Origin: a virus
Length of the DNA: 23,406 bases
Strand: one strand, 5' to 3'
IMG/VR virus record: IMGVR_UViG_3300042731_003860
Location: 1-23,406 of that record
The notes under the pieces were generated by a model. It saw only the letters and a program-made list of their open reading frames with translations, had not been told where the DNA came from and searched no databases. How positions within the stretch are numbered: the stretch's first letter is position 1; each line of letters starts with the position of its first letter. Shown here one piece after another: positions 6,389-14,060 of the stretch. The position numbers were made by a program, and so were the translations under genes.

Positions 6389-8122
6389 CTACTGCTGCGA
6401 CGGCCGATCGCCCGGCCTGTAACCGTCGAACGGACAGTACGGCTCGCCGTCCGGGCCTGGGCGGTACGGAGTGCCGTCGTTGGGGCAGGACATCAGGGGG
6501 AGTTCCGCGTAGGCCCGTGCGGTGTCGAGCACGGAAGCGAGGGTCCACCAGCCCCCGGACGCCCCGGACCGCGTGGCCTCGGCGGAGACCCGGGCCGACG
6601 GGACGACGGCAAGGGCTGCGAGCGCGGTAGCCGTGACGCCGACCGACGCGGAGAGCCCGGACGGTGCGGGCAGCGCGGCGGTAGCCACGGTCGTGCTCGC
6701 GGCCACCACGACGCCCACCGCAACCGTTGTCGCACCGGGCACGGTCGAGGTGGCCGTCACGGCGGACGGGGTGGGTGCGGCTCCGGCGGACGCGGCCGTG
6801 GCGGGGACCGTCGTGGAGGCCGCGACCGCGCTCGGGGTCACGTTGACGCCGCCGGTGGCGACGGACGCCTGAGGGACGGCCGCGCTCGCCTGCACCGCGC
6901 TCGCGTCGATCGTGACCGGGGCAACTACCGCCGGGGCGGGGACCGTCGTGGAGGCCGCGAGCGCGGTTGGTGCGACCAGGATCGTCACTCCCGCCGTCGG
7001 GGCGGGGATCGTCGTGGTGGCTGCGAGCGCGGTGGGCGCGACGTCGACCCCGGCCCCGGCGGCGGAGGCCGGTACCTGCGTGGTGGCGGCGAGCGCGGTA
7101 GCCGCGACGTCGACCCCGGCGGCGGCCGTCGGGGCGGGGACCGTCGTGGAGCCGTCCACCGTGGACGGGGCGATGAGTGTTACCGCAGCGGTGCCCGGGG
7201 TCGGCACCGTCGTAGAACCGGCCACAGCGCTCGCCGTGAGCCCCGCACCGGCGCCGGGAGTCGTGGTCGGCACCGTCGTAGAGGCGGCCACAGCGCTCGC
7301 CGTGAGCGACGTGGAGGCCGCCGTGACCGGTGCGGGCAGGGTCGAGGATCCGGCCACCGCGCTCGCCGCAACGGCGGATCCGGCGCCGGGGGTCGGGGCC
7401 GGTACGGAGGTCGAGGCATCCACGGAAGACGCGGTCAGGGCCGCCCCGGCACCCGGCGTGGCCGACGGGATCGAGGTGGTGCAGGACACGGCCGTCGCGG
7501 TGATCGGCGCGTCGGAACCACCGGCCCCGTCGGTCACTTCGACGTCGTCGAAGGTGACGGCGTGCTGCACCGCGTTGTTACCGGCCCCGACGGTGAGCCC
7601 GGTCTTGCCCGACGACCACGTTGCGTCGGTCTCCTCCACGTCCCACGTGCCGGGCTCGGTCCCGGACCAGATCTTGGCCCGGATCGTGGTCCCGACGGCC
7701 TGGAGACGGAACCCGTAGGTGTTCCCGGCGGACGCGGAGAAGCTGATCGTGCCCAGGGTGGTCCCGGAGTAGGACGTGACCTCCCGGACCGCGAGGGACC
7801 CGGTCTTGTTCAGGGACAAGGAGTAGCCGTCGACGACGTCGGGCCCGGACACGTTCGCCCGCACGAACGCGGCTCCGTACGGCTCGTTCGAGTCCGGGGA
7901 CCACGTGCCGCTGATGTCGGTGTCGGTGGGCGTCGAGATGTTCGCCGAGCGCGTCGTGCGGGCCGCGCCCGAGTAGCCACCGGCCGTGCCGCTGGCCAGG
8001 TACCCGGCGTTGCTCTGGACCGTGGCCTCACCGCCGGATCCGGTGGCCTCGGACGTCCAGTTGGAGGAGGACCACGGGTCGTCGTCCGAGCCGGTGAACG
8101 AGTCGCTCATCAACGTGGTCAC
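6389..8122 (-). CDS. Head-fibre or decoration-like protein with 22-residue tandem repeats (577 aa)
   Basis: GTG 8122 has GGAGG six bases upstream. Residues 1-200 resemble a concanavalin-like beta-sandwich (DSFTGSDDDPWSSSNW, GYSLSLNKTG, AKIWSGTEPGTWDVE, FDDVEVTDG), a fold often used to bind carbohydrate or cell-surface ligands. Residues 208 to about 517 are 14 tandem repeats of about 22 residues, each with a core like SAVAASTTVPAP and almost free of charged residues. The C-terminus has a conserved pair of CPxDG motifs (CPNDG at 546, CPFDG at 563). Lying between capsid and adaptor genes, it is most likely a capsid-attached fibre or a long structural spacer. Host binding is inferred. The 137-bp gap before it holds only a 5-bp stem (CCCGC/GCGGG) near 8142-8157. 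Confidence 0.72.
   Translation of the reverse strand: MTTLMSDSFTGSDDDPWSSSNWTSEATGSGGEATVQSNAGYLASGTAGGYSGAARTTRSANISTPTDTDISGTWSPDSNEPYGAAFVRANVSGPDVVDGYSLSLNKTGSLAVREVTSYSGTTLGTISFSASAGNTYGFRLQAVGTTIRAKIWSGTEPGTWDVEETDATWSSGKTGLTVGAGNNAVQHAVTFDDVEVTDGAGGSDAPITATAVSCTTSIPSATPGAGAALTASSVDASTSVPAPTPGAGSAVAASAVAGSSTLPAPVTAASTSLTASAVAASTTVPTTTPGAGAGLTASAVAGSTTVPTPGTAAVTLIAPSTVDGSTTVPAPTAAAGVDVAATALAATTQVPASAAGAGVDVAPTALAATTTIPAPTAGVTILVAPTALAASTTVPAPAVVAPVTIDASAVQASAAVPQASVATGGVNVTPSAVAASTTVPATAASAGAAPTPSAVTATSTVPGATTVAVGVVVAASTTVATAALPAPSGLSASVGVTATALAALAVVPSARVSAEATRSGASGGWWTLASVLDTARAYAELPLMSCPNDGTPYRPGPDGEPYCPFDGYRPGDRPSQQ
6578..7504 (-). repeat. Coding tandem repeat, 14 units of about 66 bp
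   Basis: Repeat units begin at residues 208, 230, 252, 274, 296, 318, 340, 362, 384, 406, 429, 451, 474 and 497 of the 577-aa protein. Ten units are exactly 22 residues apart, and later ones drift to 22-23. The shared pattern is small-A-S/T-A-V/L-x-A/G-S/T-T-x-V/I-P, then a Pro/Ala/Gly run ending in a hydrophobic residue. The period is kept at protein level while the nucleotide copies differ, so it is an old, selected coding repeat and not a CRISPR or recent slippage. Confidence 0.9.
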
Positions 8123-8259
8123 GGTCCACCTCCCCTCTCCCCGCCGGAATGCGGGCTGACCTGCCGATCGCCACCTCCCGGAACTCGTCCGGACCGGGCG
8201 GCGGTTGCACGGCTACGGCAGCCGGTACGTTCCCTCCGCGTAGCGCGTCCCGGCAGGTC

Positions 8260-8736
8260 CTACGGCGTCAGGTCGATCACGAACACCCCGGCCGCGTCCC
8301 ACGTGATGCTGAGGGTCCCGGCCGTCGGGCTGTAGTCGCCCCCGAAGTCGATCAGGCAGATCGCGTTGTCCCCGGCGAGCGCGTCCGCGTACAGCAGCGC
8401 CGCCCGGGCGGCGGACACGGTGACGGTGGCCACCGACACGTCGGCCATGTCGTAGACCATCGTCCCGGACGACGCGGTCAGCGTCGGGCTGGTCGACCCT
8501 CCGCCGGACGCGGCGGCCGACAGGGCGACGCCGCCGGAGGGCCAGTTCGTTCCGGAGACCTCGTTGGCGTCGTACGGGGAGGCCCCGTAGGCGGTGTCGG
8601 TGGTGAAGTTCGGGGTGATGCTGTTGCTGAACAGCGCCAACTTGTGCGTCGCCAGCGACAGATCCACCGCGAGCTGGGTGGCGTCGAAGGCGTCCACGAA
8701 GGTTGCCACGTACAGCCCGGAGGCGGTGACGGCCAT
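8260..8736 (-). CDS. Conserved phage structural protein, head-decoration type (158 aa)
   Basis: ATG 8736 overlaps no coding sequence but begins 1 bp after the preceding stop, with GGAAGGA seven to eight bases upstream. The product starts MAVTASGLYVATFVDAFDA and contains LALFSNSITPNF, ANEVSGTNWPSGGVAL and a C-terminal LSITWDAAGVFVIDLTP. This is a widespread actinophage virion family with a NEVSGxxY/W centre and a SITWDAAGIF-like end. The fold looks all-beta. Location among capsid-proximal genes suggests a capsid or head-fibre component; the exact role is not known to me. Confidence 0.75.
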   Translation of the reverse strand: MAVTASGLYVATFVDAFDATQLAVDLSLATHKLALFSNSITPNFTTDTAYGASPYDANEVSGTNWPSGGVALSAAASGGGSTSPTLTASSGTMVYDMADVSVATVTVSAARAALLYADALAGDNAICLIDFGGDYSPTAGTLSITWDAAGVFVIDLTP

Positions 8737-8737
8737 G

Positions 8738-8995
8738 TCAGTTCCTTCCCTTCACGGCGCCCTTGGCACGCGCCGGAGCCGGAGTTACCGCGTCGGGGAC
8801 CCGGCCGCGCTCGGTACGCATCGTCTCGCGGGCGACCCGTAGGGCCAGAGCGGCGCCGCGACGCCGGTCCCTCAGGTCCGGGTCGGACGGGTTCTTCAGG
8901 TACTCCGCGTCGGCGGTGTCGTACTCCTCCTGTGCCGTGGCCTCGGCCAGGGCGGCGCTCATCTCGGATCGCAGTTGCTCGACCCTGCCGGTCAT
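8738..8995 (-). CDS. Small charged helical protein (85 aa), unknown
   Basis: ATG 8995 has AGGAGG four bases upstream, which fixes the start; the frame is open to 9169 but that extension would overlap the 67-aa gene. The protein is mostly helical and strongly charged (MTGRVEQLRSEMSAALAEA, YDTADAEYLKNPSDPDLRDR, ARETMRTERGR) with a basic Ala/Pro/Lys C-terminus. It has no membrane segment or Cys motif. It is coupled to the head-decoration genes on both sides. It may be a capsid-associated or assembly factor, but I do not recognise a family. Confidence 0.68.
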   Translation of the reverse strand: MTGRVEQLRSEMSAALAEATAQEEYDTADAEYLKNPSDPDLRDRRRGAALALRVARETMRTERGRVPDAVTPAPARAKGAVKGRN

Positions 8996-9003
8996 GTGTC
9001 CTC

Positions 9004-9207
9004 CTAGCCGTTGCTCATGGCAAGGCGCACCTTGGCGGCCTTCGCGTTGATGTTGACGTCGACCCGGCCGGATCGGTGCTCGGTGGTGTCGTGCCCGGCT
9101 TCGTCGCGGGTGGTGCGGGTCAGGTGACGTCCGTCGAAGCCGATCGACTGCACCTTGCAGCCGAAGCAACCCTCGACCGGCGTGGGGTGCGTCTGTCGGT
9201 GCTTCAC
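9004..9207 (-). CDS. Small Cys/His protein, probable zinc-binding virion accessory (67 aa)
   Basis: GTG 9207 has GGGAGG four bases upstream. The start of the protein, MKHRQTHPTPVEGCFGCKV, has His3, His7, Cys14 and Cys17 arranged like a metal-binding site. Short proteins with H-x-P...GCxGCK are frequent in actinophage head modules, where their role is unsettled. The rest (GFDGRHLTRTTRDEAGHDT, VDVNINAKAAKVRLAMSNG) is polar. It could stabilise the capsid or bind DNA; both are guesses. Its leader contains a 14-bp inverted repeat (9221-9297). Confidence 0.72.
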   Translation of the reverse strand: MKHRQTHPTPVEGCFGCKVQSIGFDGRHLTRTTRDEAGHDTTEHRSGRVDVNINAKAAKVRLAMSNG

Positions 9208-9220
9208 GTGTCCTCCCGGT

Positions 9221-9297
9221 CCGGTGGGGAGCGCCTACAGGTCCTACACGGCTACGGCCGTGCCGTTCTCCGTCGACGTTCGCGCGCTCCCCACCGG
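9221..9297 (-). terminator. 14-bp inverted repeat between head genes
   Basis: Arms 9221-9234 and 9284-9297 are perfectly complementary (CCGGTGGGGAGCGC on the + strand). They enclose 49 nt that contain a second small stem, ACGGC-TACG-GCCGT at 9248-9261. There is no T-run. It lies in the 100-bp gap between the 164-aa and 67-aa genes and may be a transcription or RNA-processing signal that sets their relative expression; this role is inferred. Confidence 0.5.
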
Positions 9298-9307
9298 GGT
9301 CGATGGG

Positions 9308-9802
9308 TCAGGCCGCGACGACCGCCGCGCCGTCGTCGATCGGGATGTAGGTGAGCCGCCACGTGGTGGCTCCGGTGTTGTTGCCGCTGGCCTTCAGGGT
9401 CAGCGACCCGGCGGGCACGATGATGCCCTTCCCCGCCCCGATCCCGGACACGCCGAAGGTCACGTTCGGGACCTCCGAGCCGCCCACCTGCTGCACGGAC
9501 AGAAGGTCGGCGGCCACACCGGTGATGGTGTAGAGCGTGCCGACCGCGTCCGAGGTGCAGACGGTAGCGGCGGAGATGTCGGCGGCCGAGCCTCCGGACT
9601 TGGTGAACTGGAGGTTGAAGGAGTTCGCCGTCGCTCCCTGGACCGTCGTCACCTCCCCGACCAGGCTCGTGATGAGGACCAGGCCGCCGGTCACCGTGAA
9701 CAGCGCGGAGCTGGCGGTCTGCGGGTTGGTGACCGGGCCCTTGGTAACGAGGCCCCCGAGGGAGGCCGCGCGAAGTTGCGACCCGTCGTTCCACACGCTC
9801 AT
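9308..9802 (-). CDS. Virion structural protein, probable head decoration (164 aa)
   Basis: ATG 9802 has AAAGGA seven bases upstream. The protein is Gly/Ser/Thr/Val-rich and looks all-beta: SVWNDGSQLRAASLGG at the start, a central VTGGLVLITSLVGEV and ATANSFNLQFTKSGG, and a C-terminal ATTWRLTYIPIDDGAA. Similar C-termini (WRLTYIPIDDGA) are seen in actinophage minor virion proteins encoded close to the capsid gene. A trimeric decoration or short head fibre is the most likely role. It shares no clear sequence with its 153-aa neighbour, though composition is alike. Confidence 0.7.
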   Translation of the reverse strand: MSVWNDGSQLRAASLGGLVTKGPVTNPQTASSALFTVTGGLVLITSLVGEVTTVQGATANSFNLQFTKSGGSAADISAATVCTSDAVGTLYTITGVAADLLSVQQVGGSEVPNVTFGVSGIGAGKGIIVPAGSLTLKASGNNTGATTWRLTYIPIDDGAAVVAA

Positions 9803-9827
9803 GATCGTGTCCTTTCCGTGTGCCGGC

Positions 9828-10289
9828 TCAGGCCACGATGGACGACTTGAGGTTGGCGGGGGACCGCTTCTCCTTCAGGTCGTGGACGATGGCGGTGCAC
9901 AGGCCCGTGTCCACGGTCACCTGCACCTGGTCGTAGCCGTCGGACAACTGCGGCGCGCTCACCGTGAAGACCCCGGTGTCGTTCGTGGTGTCGTCCGACA
10001 GGTCGGCGGTGTTGTCGGCGGTGGCGGCGAGCGCGGTCCAGGTCCCGCCGACGTCGGGGCCGACGTACAGCGTGGACACGCCGTTCGAACCGGCGGTTCC
10101 GTCGACGGTGAAGACGTTCAGGTCCGCCTCGGAGTTGGTGCCGGTCGAGTCGGTCTGGGTCACGGTTGCGATAGCCGCGCCGGTACCGGCGTCGCCGAAC
10201 ACGAAGGTGACCGCCTGTGCGCGGGTCAGGGGGATGTCCAGGCCCGACGCCGTCTTGATGACGTTGAAGACCCTTCCGAGTCCGTCCAT
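9828..10289 (-). CDS. Virion structural protein downstream of the capsid gene (153 aa)
   Basis: ATG 10289 has AGGA about seven bases upstream. The protein begins MDGLGRVFNVIKTASGLDI and is rich in Thr, Ala, Asp and Val (TFVFGDAGTGAAIATVTQTD, TLYVGPDVGGTWTALAAT, VTVDTGLCTAIVHDLKEKR), with the look of a beta-sandwich. It is the first gene after the major capsid protein, separated from it by an 84-bp gap with a strong hairpin. This position usually holds a capsid cement or decoration protein. No family motif decides the matter. Confidence 0.68.
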   Translation of the reverse strand: MDGLGRVFNVIKTASGLDIPLTRAQAVTFVFGDAGTGAAIATVTQTDSTGTNSEADLNVFTVDGTAGSNGVSTLYVGPDVGGTWTALAATADNTADLSDDTTNDTGVFTVSAPQLSDGYDQVQVTVDTGLCTAIVHDLKEKRSPANLKSSIVA

Positions 10290-10333
10290 GTGGGTGTCCT
10301 GCTTTCCGTTGGGGAGGTGAAGGCCCGCCGAAG

Positions 10334-10367
10334 ACCGGGGGCGGGGAGGTGAGGGCCCGCCCCCGGT
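10334..10367 (-). terminator. 12-bp perfect hairpin just after the major capsid gene
   Basis: Arms 10334-10345 (ACCGGGGGCGGG on the + strand) and 10356-10367 are fully complementary with a 10-nt loop. On the transcribed strand the hairpin begins six bases after the capsid stop and has no U-run behind it. It may be a partial terminator or a 3' stabiliser that lets capsid mRNA exceed downstream messages. GC-rich stems without U-runs are usual terminators in actinobacteria. Confidence 0.6.
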
Positions 10368-10373
10368 TGCCGG

Positions 10374-11756
10374 TTACGCCCTGGCGGCGATCTGGACGAA
10401 CGGGCTCAGGGTCGACCCGCCGTTCTCCGGGGTGATGGCCGAGGCGATCCACGGCCGACCGTCGACCCGCTCGATGACCTTGTAGGCGATCTTGCTGGAC
10501 GAGAACTTGAAGTGCTCGGACGAGGTGGAGGACATCGCCTGCCGGTCGCCGATGAGGTAGTACCCGAAGTCGATGAAGTTGATGTCCCCGGCGTCGCCGA
10601 GGACCTCGGCCTTCTCGGTCACCACGACGGGGCGACCGAGCAGGGTCATCTGCGGGGTGCCGGTGCCGTCGGGCAACCACACGGCCGCGCCGCCGGTGCC
10701 GACGGACAGGGCCATCGTGGCCAGCTCGGGGAAGGTGTCCGGGGAGACGACCCACACCGCGCGCATGAGGGACGAGGGCAGCATCCGGGCGTACATCTTC
10801 ACGATGTTCTGCCAGACGATGGTGTCGGCGGCCTGGCCGGTCTGCTTGGCGACCTGAATCATCGCCGAGGCGTTCAGCGCGCCCAGCGGCTGTCCGGCCC
10901 CGTTCCCCTTCAGGAACGCCCGGTCCTCGTAGAAGGCCATCGCCTCGGGCATCTTGCCCGCCAGGTAGGCGTCGAACGAGATGGCCGAGTCGTTCACGAG
11001 GGTGTCGGGGACCTCGCAGTAGATCTCCAGCCGCCCGGCCTCCAGCGTGACGACCCCGAACTTGGCGGTGTCGTCGGTGGCCTCGGTGCCCTCCGGAGTC
11101 CAGCGGCCGACCAGGCCGCCGAACACGGACCCGACGTGGGTGGTCTCGTCCACGGTGGGGAACGGAACCCTCAGGCTCTCCATGGGGACCACGAACGCGC
11201 GGGGCCGCACGACCGAGGACTCCAGCGCGACGCTGAGCAGGTTGGCCCGCAGGGTCTCGGGGATGAGGAACCCGCCGTCGGAGGGGATGTCGCTGGAGTA
11301 GTTCTTCAGCGCCCGGTAGATCGGCAGTTCCTCGGGGGTGGCGTTCTGCACCGCGTTCCGCGTGATCATGCGGAAGAAGTCGGCGGTCGGGGTCTCGGAG
11401 TTCTCGAAGATCTTGTCGTTCTTCGCACCGATGGCGTGCCGGTTGTAGATCTTGCCGCGCTGGGTCGGCAGGTCCCTGATGCCGAAGGTCGGGTCCAGGT
11501 TGACCTTGCGGGCGGTCTCCCGGCGGGCGTCCTTGTCGTCGCGGAACATCTCCGCAATCGTCGCCTGGACCTGCTCCTTGACCTGCTTGCCGATCTCGTC
11601 GTTCCTGTTGTGAACGGTGGTCGCGTAGTTCTTGAGCAGGGTGGTGAACTCGGGCTTCGGGGTGCCGGTAGCGTCGAACAGGTTCCGCACCTTCGACGGG
11701 TCGGAGAGGAACTCCTCCAACTCCGCGGGAGCCGTGGGAATCGCGGTCGGGCTCAC
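10374..11756 (-). CDS. Major capsid protein, HK97 fold (460 aa)
   Basis: GTG 11756 overlaps the protease stop as GTGA and is preceded by AAGGAGG at seven bases, one of the best ribosome sites in the window; this favours it over the open frame to 11783. Residues 1 to about 160 form a charged, helical N-terminal region of the kind that acts as scaffold (delta domain) and is cut off by the prohead protease. The mature-type domain follows from about DIPSDGGFLIPETLRANLL, with LKGNGAGQPLGAL, VVSPDTFPEL, LLGRPVVVTEKA and INFIDFGYYLIGDRQ, all hallmarks of HK97-type capsid proteins. The protein forms the icosahedral shell. A 23.3-kb genome suggests a smaller shell than the common T=7, which is inference. 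Confidence 0.93.
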   Translation of the reverse strand: MSPTAIPTAPAELEEFLSDPSKVRNLFDATGTPKPEFTTLLKNYATTVHNRNDEIGKQVKEQVQATIAEMFRDDKDARRETARKVNLDPTFGIRDLPTQRGKIYNRHAIGAKNDKIFENSETPTADFFRMITRNAVQNATPEELPIYRALKNYSSDIPSDGGFLIPETLRANLLSVALESSVVRPRAFVVPMESLRVPFPTVDETTHVGSVFGGLVGRWTPEGTEATDDTAKFGVVTLEAGRLEIYCEVPDTLVNDSAISFDAYLAGKMPEAMAFYEDRAFLKGNGAGQPLGALNASAMIQVAKQTGQAADTIVWQNIVKMYARMLPSSLMRAVWVVSPDTFPELATMALSVGTGGAAVWLPDGTGTPQMTLLGRPVVVTEKAEVLGDAGDINFIDFGYYLIGDRQAMSSTSSEHFKFSSSKIAYKVIERVDGRPWIASAITPENGGSTLSPFVQIAARA

Positions 11757-12550
11757 TGGAACGCCTCCTTCAGTGCTGCGCACAGAGCATCGGTATCGAT
11801 CGGGGACGGACCGGGGTTGGCCGTCGGTGCCGCGCCGCTGTTGACCGGTGCGGAGTTGGCGGGGTCGACGACACTACGGTGTCGTCGCCGGGTCGGGTCG
11901 GGGAAGTTAGCGAAGATCGACAGGTCCCAGGAGTCGGTCGTAGCGGTGTCGACCTCCTCGCCGCCGGACTCGACCCTGTCGACCAGCCCGGCCGCTTCGG
12001 CCTCATCGCCCGTGTACCAGGTCTCGGCGTTCATCGCGTCGAGCCAGCTCTGGACCGGGGTGCCGGTGCGTGCGGCGAAGATCCCGGCCACGGAGGCCGT
12101 CATCTTGTCCAGGACGTCGGCGAGTTCCCGCATGTCCGCAGCGGTGCCGACGGCCAGGCCCGAAGCGTTGTGAACCATGACGAACGATGACGTGGACGCG
12201 ACGCGGGTCGTCGCTCCCTGGAGGATGAACGAGGCGGCCGACAGAGCGAAGCCGTCCACGTAGGCGGTCACGTCGCACGTGGCGCTCTTGCGCTTCACCG
12301 CCTCGTAGATCGCCAGCCCGTCCCCGACCTCCCCGCCGGGGGAGTTGATCCGCAGGTTGACCGCATCGACGTCCAGCGCGTCGAACTCGCGGACGAAGGA
12401 GTCGGCGGTCACGCCGAAGTAACCGATCTCTCCGTAGATGTAGACGTCGGCGATGCCGGAGTTCGCCTTGTTCTCGATGCGGTACCAGTCCCGGCGACCC
12501 TTCCTCAGGTCGGCGACCGGGCGGGCCATCTTGAGCCTCTTAGGATCCAC
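11753..12550 (-). CDS. Prohead protease, ClpP-type (S14, 265 aa)
   Basis: Signature pieces are LRINSPGGEVGDGLAIYEAV (about residues 67-86), the nucleophile region VDGFALSAASFIL with probable catalytic Ser104, and SFVMVHNASG with probable His127; the acidic member is likely in the WYTGDEAEAAGLVD region. The enzyme cleaves the capsid scaffold domain during maturation. The GTG 12550 start has GGAGG eight bases upstream and overlaps the portal gene by 11 bp. ATG 12529 (residue 8) has AAGAGG six bases upstream and is a serious alternative. The C-terminal 70 residues are disordered and end in DTDALCAALKEAFQ, possibly a capsid-binding tail. Confidence 0.92.
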   Translation of the reverse strand: MDPKRLKMARPVADLRKGRRDWYRIENKANSGIADVYIYGEIGYFGVTADSFVREFDALDVDAVNLRINSPGGEVGDGLAIYEAVKRKSATCDVTAYVDGFALSAASFILQGATTRVASTSSFVMVHNASGLAVGTAADMRELADVLDKMTASVAGIFAARTGTPVQSWLDAMNAETWYTGDEAEAAGLVDRVESGGEEVDTATTDSWDLSIFANFPDPTRRRHRSVVDPANSAPVNSGAAPTANPGPSPIDTDALCAALKEAFQ

Positions 12551-13793
12551 TGCCAGGACCTCCGGTCGTGGGCGTAGTCGTGGGCGGCACCGACATCGTA
12601 GACCCGGACATGTTCATCGGCGGGAGCCCGCAGACGGCGGCGGCGGAGTCGGGATCGACCCCGGCGTCCAGCAGCGTCTTGAAGGCGTTCGTCTTGGCGG
12701 AGAGCTTCGCGCTCTCTGCGGCCTCATCTTCCGGGACGACGCACTCGTAATCGAACTCGACACCTATCCCCGTAGAGCCGTACAGCGGGAGAAGCCTGGA
12801 GTTGAGCATCCCCTTGAAGCGGTTCAAGCGGCCTTCGAGAAGGTACCTGGCGAAGATGACCTCCGCCGTGTCGGCCGTCGCCCGGTTCACGTCCTCGGAC
12901 AGGCCCAGCATGGTCTTACTGATCCCGTAGGACTCGCGGATCACCTCGCGCCCGAGATTCAACATCTCCACGAACTGCATGTCCCGCTGCGTTGCCGAGC
13001 TGGGGACCCACTTCATCCCGTTCTCCAGGATCCCGACCCGGTGCGCGGCCGACACCCCTCGATGATGCTCCCCCCACTGCATCTGTATCCGCTCGAACTC
13101 CGTGTCCCCGAGCGATGACGGAACTTCTATAACTCCGTTGGGCTCGGCCGAGTTCCTGAAGAAGTTACGGTTCCACCGCTGCGACATGTCGACCGCCTCG
13201 ACCGTCGAGAGAACCGACATGATCGGGGACAGGCCACGGTACGGATCCCTCGGATGGGGGAACTTGATCTGTATAACTTCCTCGTTGGTGAGCGGGACGC
13301 GCTCGCCGGAAGGTCCCGTGTAAATCCATCCGTGCAGGAAGTCCGGTCCACCGGGGACGGGGATCATCCGATCAGGGCGCACCGGCCACAACTCGGAGGG
13401 CAGGGTGGTGCCCTCGAAGTAGGCCACAACCCAGAACGCTTCTCCGGTAAGTTCCAGATGCTGCGCACCCGTCTCCATCAGTGCTTGCCTGGAGTAGAAC
13501 GGGTTCGGGGAGTTCAGAAGGTCCAGAGCCGCGTGACGCGCGACGGTACGGCGCGGGGCGTGCTCGTCGGCACGCGGCCCGTTCTTGCGGTAGAGGCTCC
13601 AGTCGACGGCCGACTCCGACTCCGAGAGCCGGTGGACGATCTGATAGATCGTCCCGTTCTCCTCCATCATCGAGAGCTGACGGGACAAGTTGCCCGGAGT
13701 CGGGGACAGGATGTTCAGACGATTTACCGGATCGCCCACCGTAACCGGGGCGACGTTGAGGAACGTCCGTAGAACCGAACGCAGGGGCTTCAT
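12540..13793 (-). CDS. Portal protein, HK97 type (417 aa)
   Basis: ATG 13793 overlaps the 88-aa gene as ATGA; the frame is open to 14009 but that part is a shadow of the membrane protein gene. Recognisable pieces are YQIVHRLSESESAVDWSLY, LLNSPNPFYSRQALMETG, LTGEAFWVVAYFEG, ELWPVRPDRMIPV, VIQIKFPHPRDPYRGLSPI, then SYGISKTMLGLSEDVNRAT and a Thr/Pro/Gly-rich disordered end. These are typical of the HK97 portal family. Twelve copies form the DNA entry channel at one capsid vertex and bind the terminase. Confidence 0.93.
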   Translation of the reverse strand: MKPLRSVLRTFLNVAPVTVGDPVNRLNILSPTPGNLSRQLSMMEENGTIYQIVHRLSESESAVDWSLYRKNGPRADEHAPRRTVARHAALDLLNSPNPFYSRQALMETGAQHLELTGEAFWVVAYFEGTTLPSELWPVRPDRMIPVPGGPDFLHGWIYTGPSGERVPLTNEEVIQIKFPHPRDPYRGLSPIMSVLSTVEAVDMSQRWNRNFFRNSAEPNGVIEVPSSLGDTEFERIQMQWGEHHRGVSAAHRVGILENGMKWVPSSATQRDMQFVEMLNLGREVIRESYGISKTMLGLSEDVNRATADTAEVIFARYLLEGRLNRFKGMLNSRLLPLYGSTGIGVEFDYECVVPEDEAAESAKLSAKTNAFKTLLDAGVDPDSAAAVCGLPPMNMSGSTMSVPPTTTPTTGGPGSGS

Positions 13794-14056
13794 GCGGCGT
13801 CCTCCACCCGCAACTCCGCCAGCAGGAGCACAGCTCCGAGAGCCACGAATCCGGCGACCGTGGCGACCATGAACGCCGCCGTGACGAACGAGGCCGACCA
13901 CCCGACGGTGAGCGCTCTGCGGGACGTGCGCGCCCGGGCCGCCGGACGGAAGGGGCGGGCCGCCACCAGGAGCACGGCCTCGCGTGCCGACCGGAAGCGT
14001 TCGATCCATCGCGGAGCAGGAGCCGGTACGGCGGCGGTGCGGAGGGTCTTCATCAT
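13790..14056 (-). CDS. Small basic membrane protein between terminase and portal (88 aa)
   Basis: ATG 14056 (or ATG 14053 directly after) is preceded by GAGGTGA inside the end of the terminase gene, and the stop overlaps the portal start as ATGA. The first 47 residues are strongly basic with many Arg (RWIERFRSAREA, RPFRPAARARTSRR). Residues about 50-82 are a long hydrophobic stretch (GWSASFVTAAFMVATVAGFV and beyond) that can form one long or two short membrane helices, and the end is acidic. I do not recognise a family. A basic amphipathic head plus membrane helix would fit a lysis or superinfection-exclusion protein, but this is inference. Confidence 0.7.
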   Translation of the reverse strand: MMKTLRTAAVPAPAPRWIERFRSAREAVLLVAARPFRPAARARTSRRALTVGWSASFVTAAFMVATVAGFVALGAVLLLAELRVEDAA

Positions 14057-14060
14057 GCGC

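Noticed and set aside
6270-6548. 92-codon - strand open frame spanning the 6223-6388 gap
   Set aside because: Most of it overlaps the end of the 577-aa gene in another frame, it has no ribosome site, and its composition is that of a shadow frame.
6578-7504. Possible CRISPR array or satellite repeat
   Set aside because: The 66-bp period encodes a 22-residue protein repeat in one frame; there are no identical repeats with unique spacers.
8028-8210. 60-codon - strand frame ahead of the repeat protein
   Set aside because: It overlaps the confident GTG 8122 gene in another frame and has no family pattern.
6158-8335. Long + strand open frame of 725 codons opposite the repeat protein
   Set aside because: It is a low-complexity Arg/Gly antisense frame produced by the GC-rich repeat; no ribosome site or family pattern.
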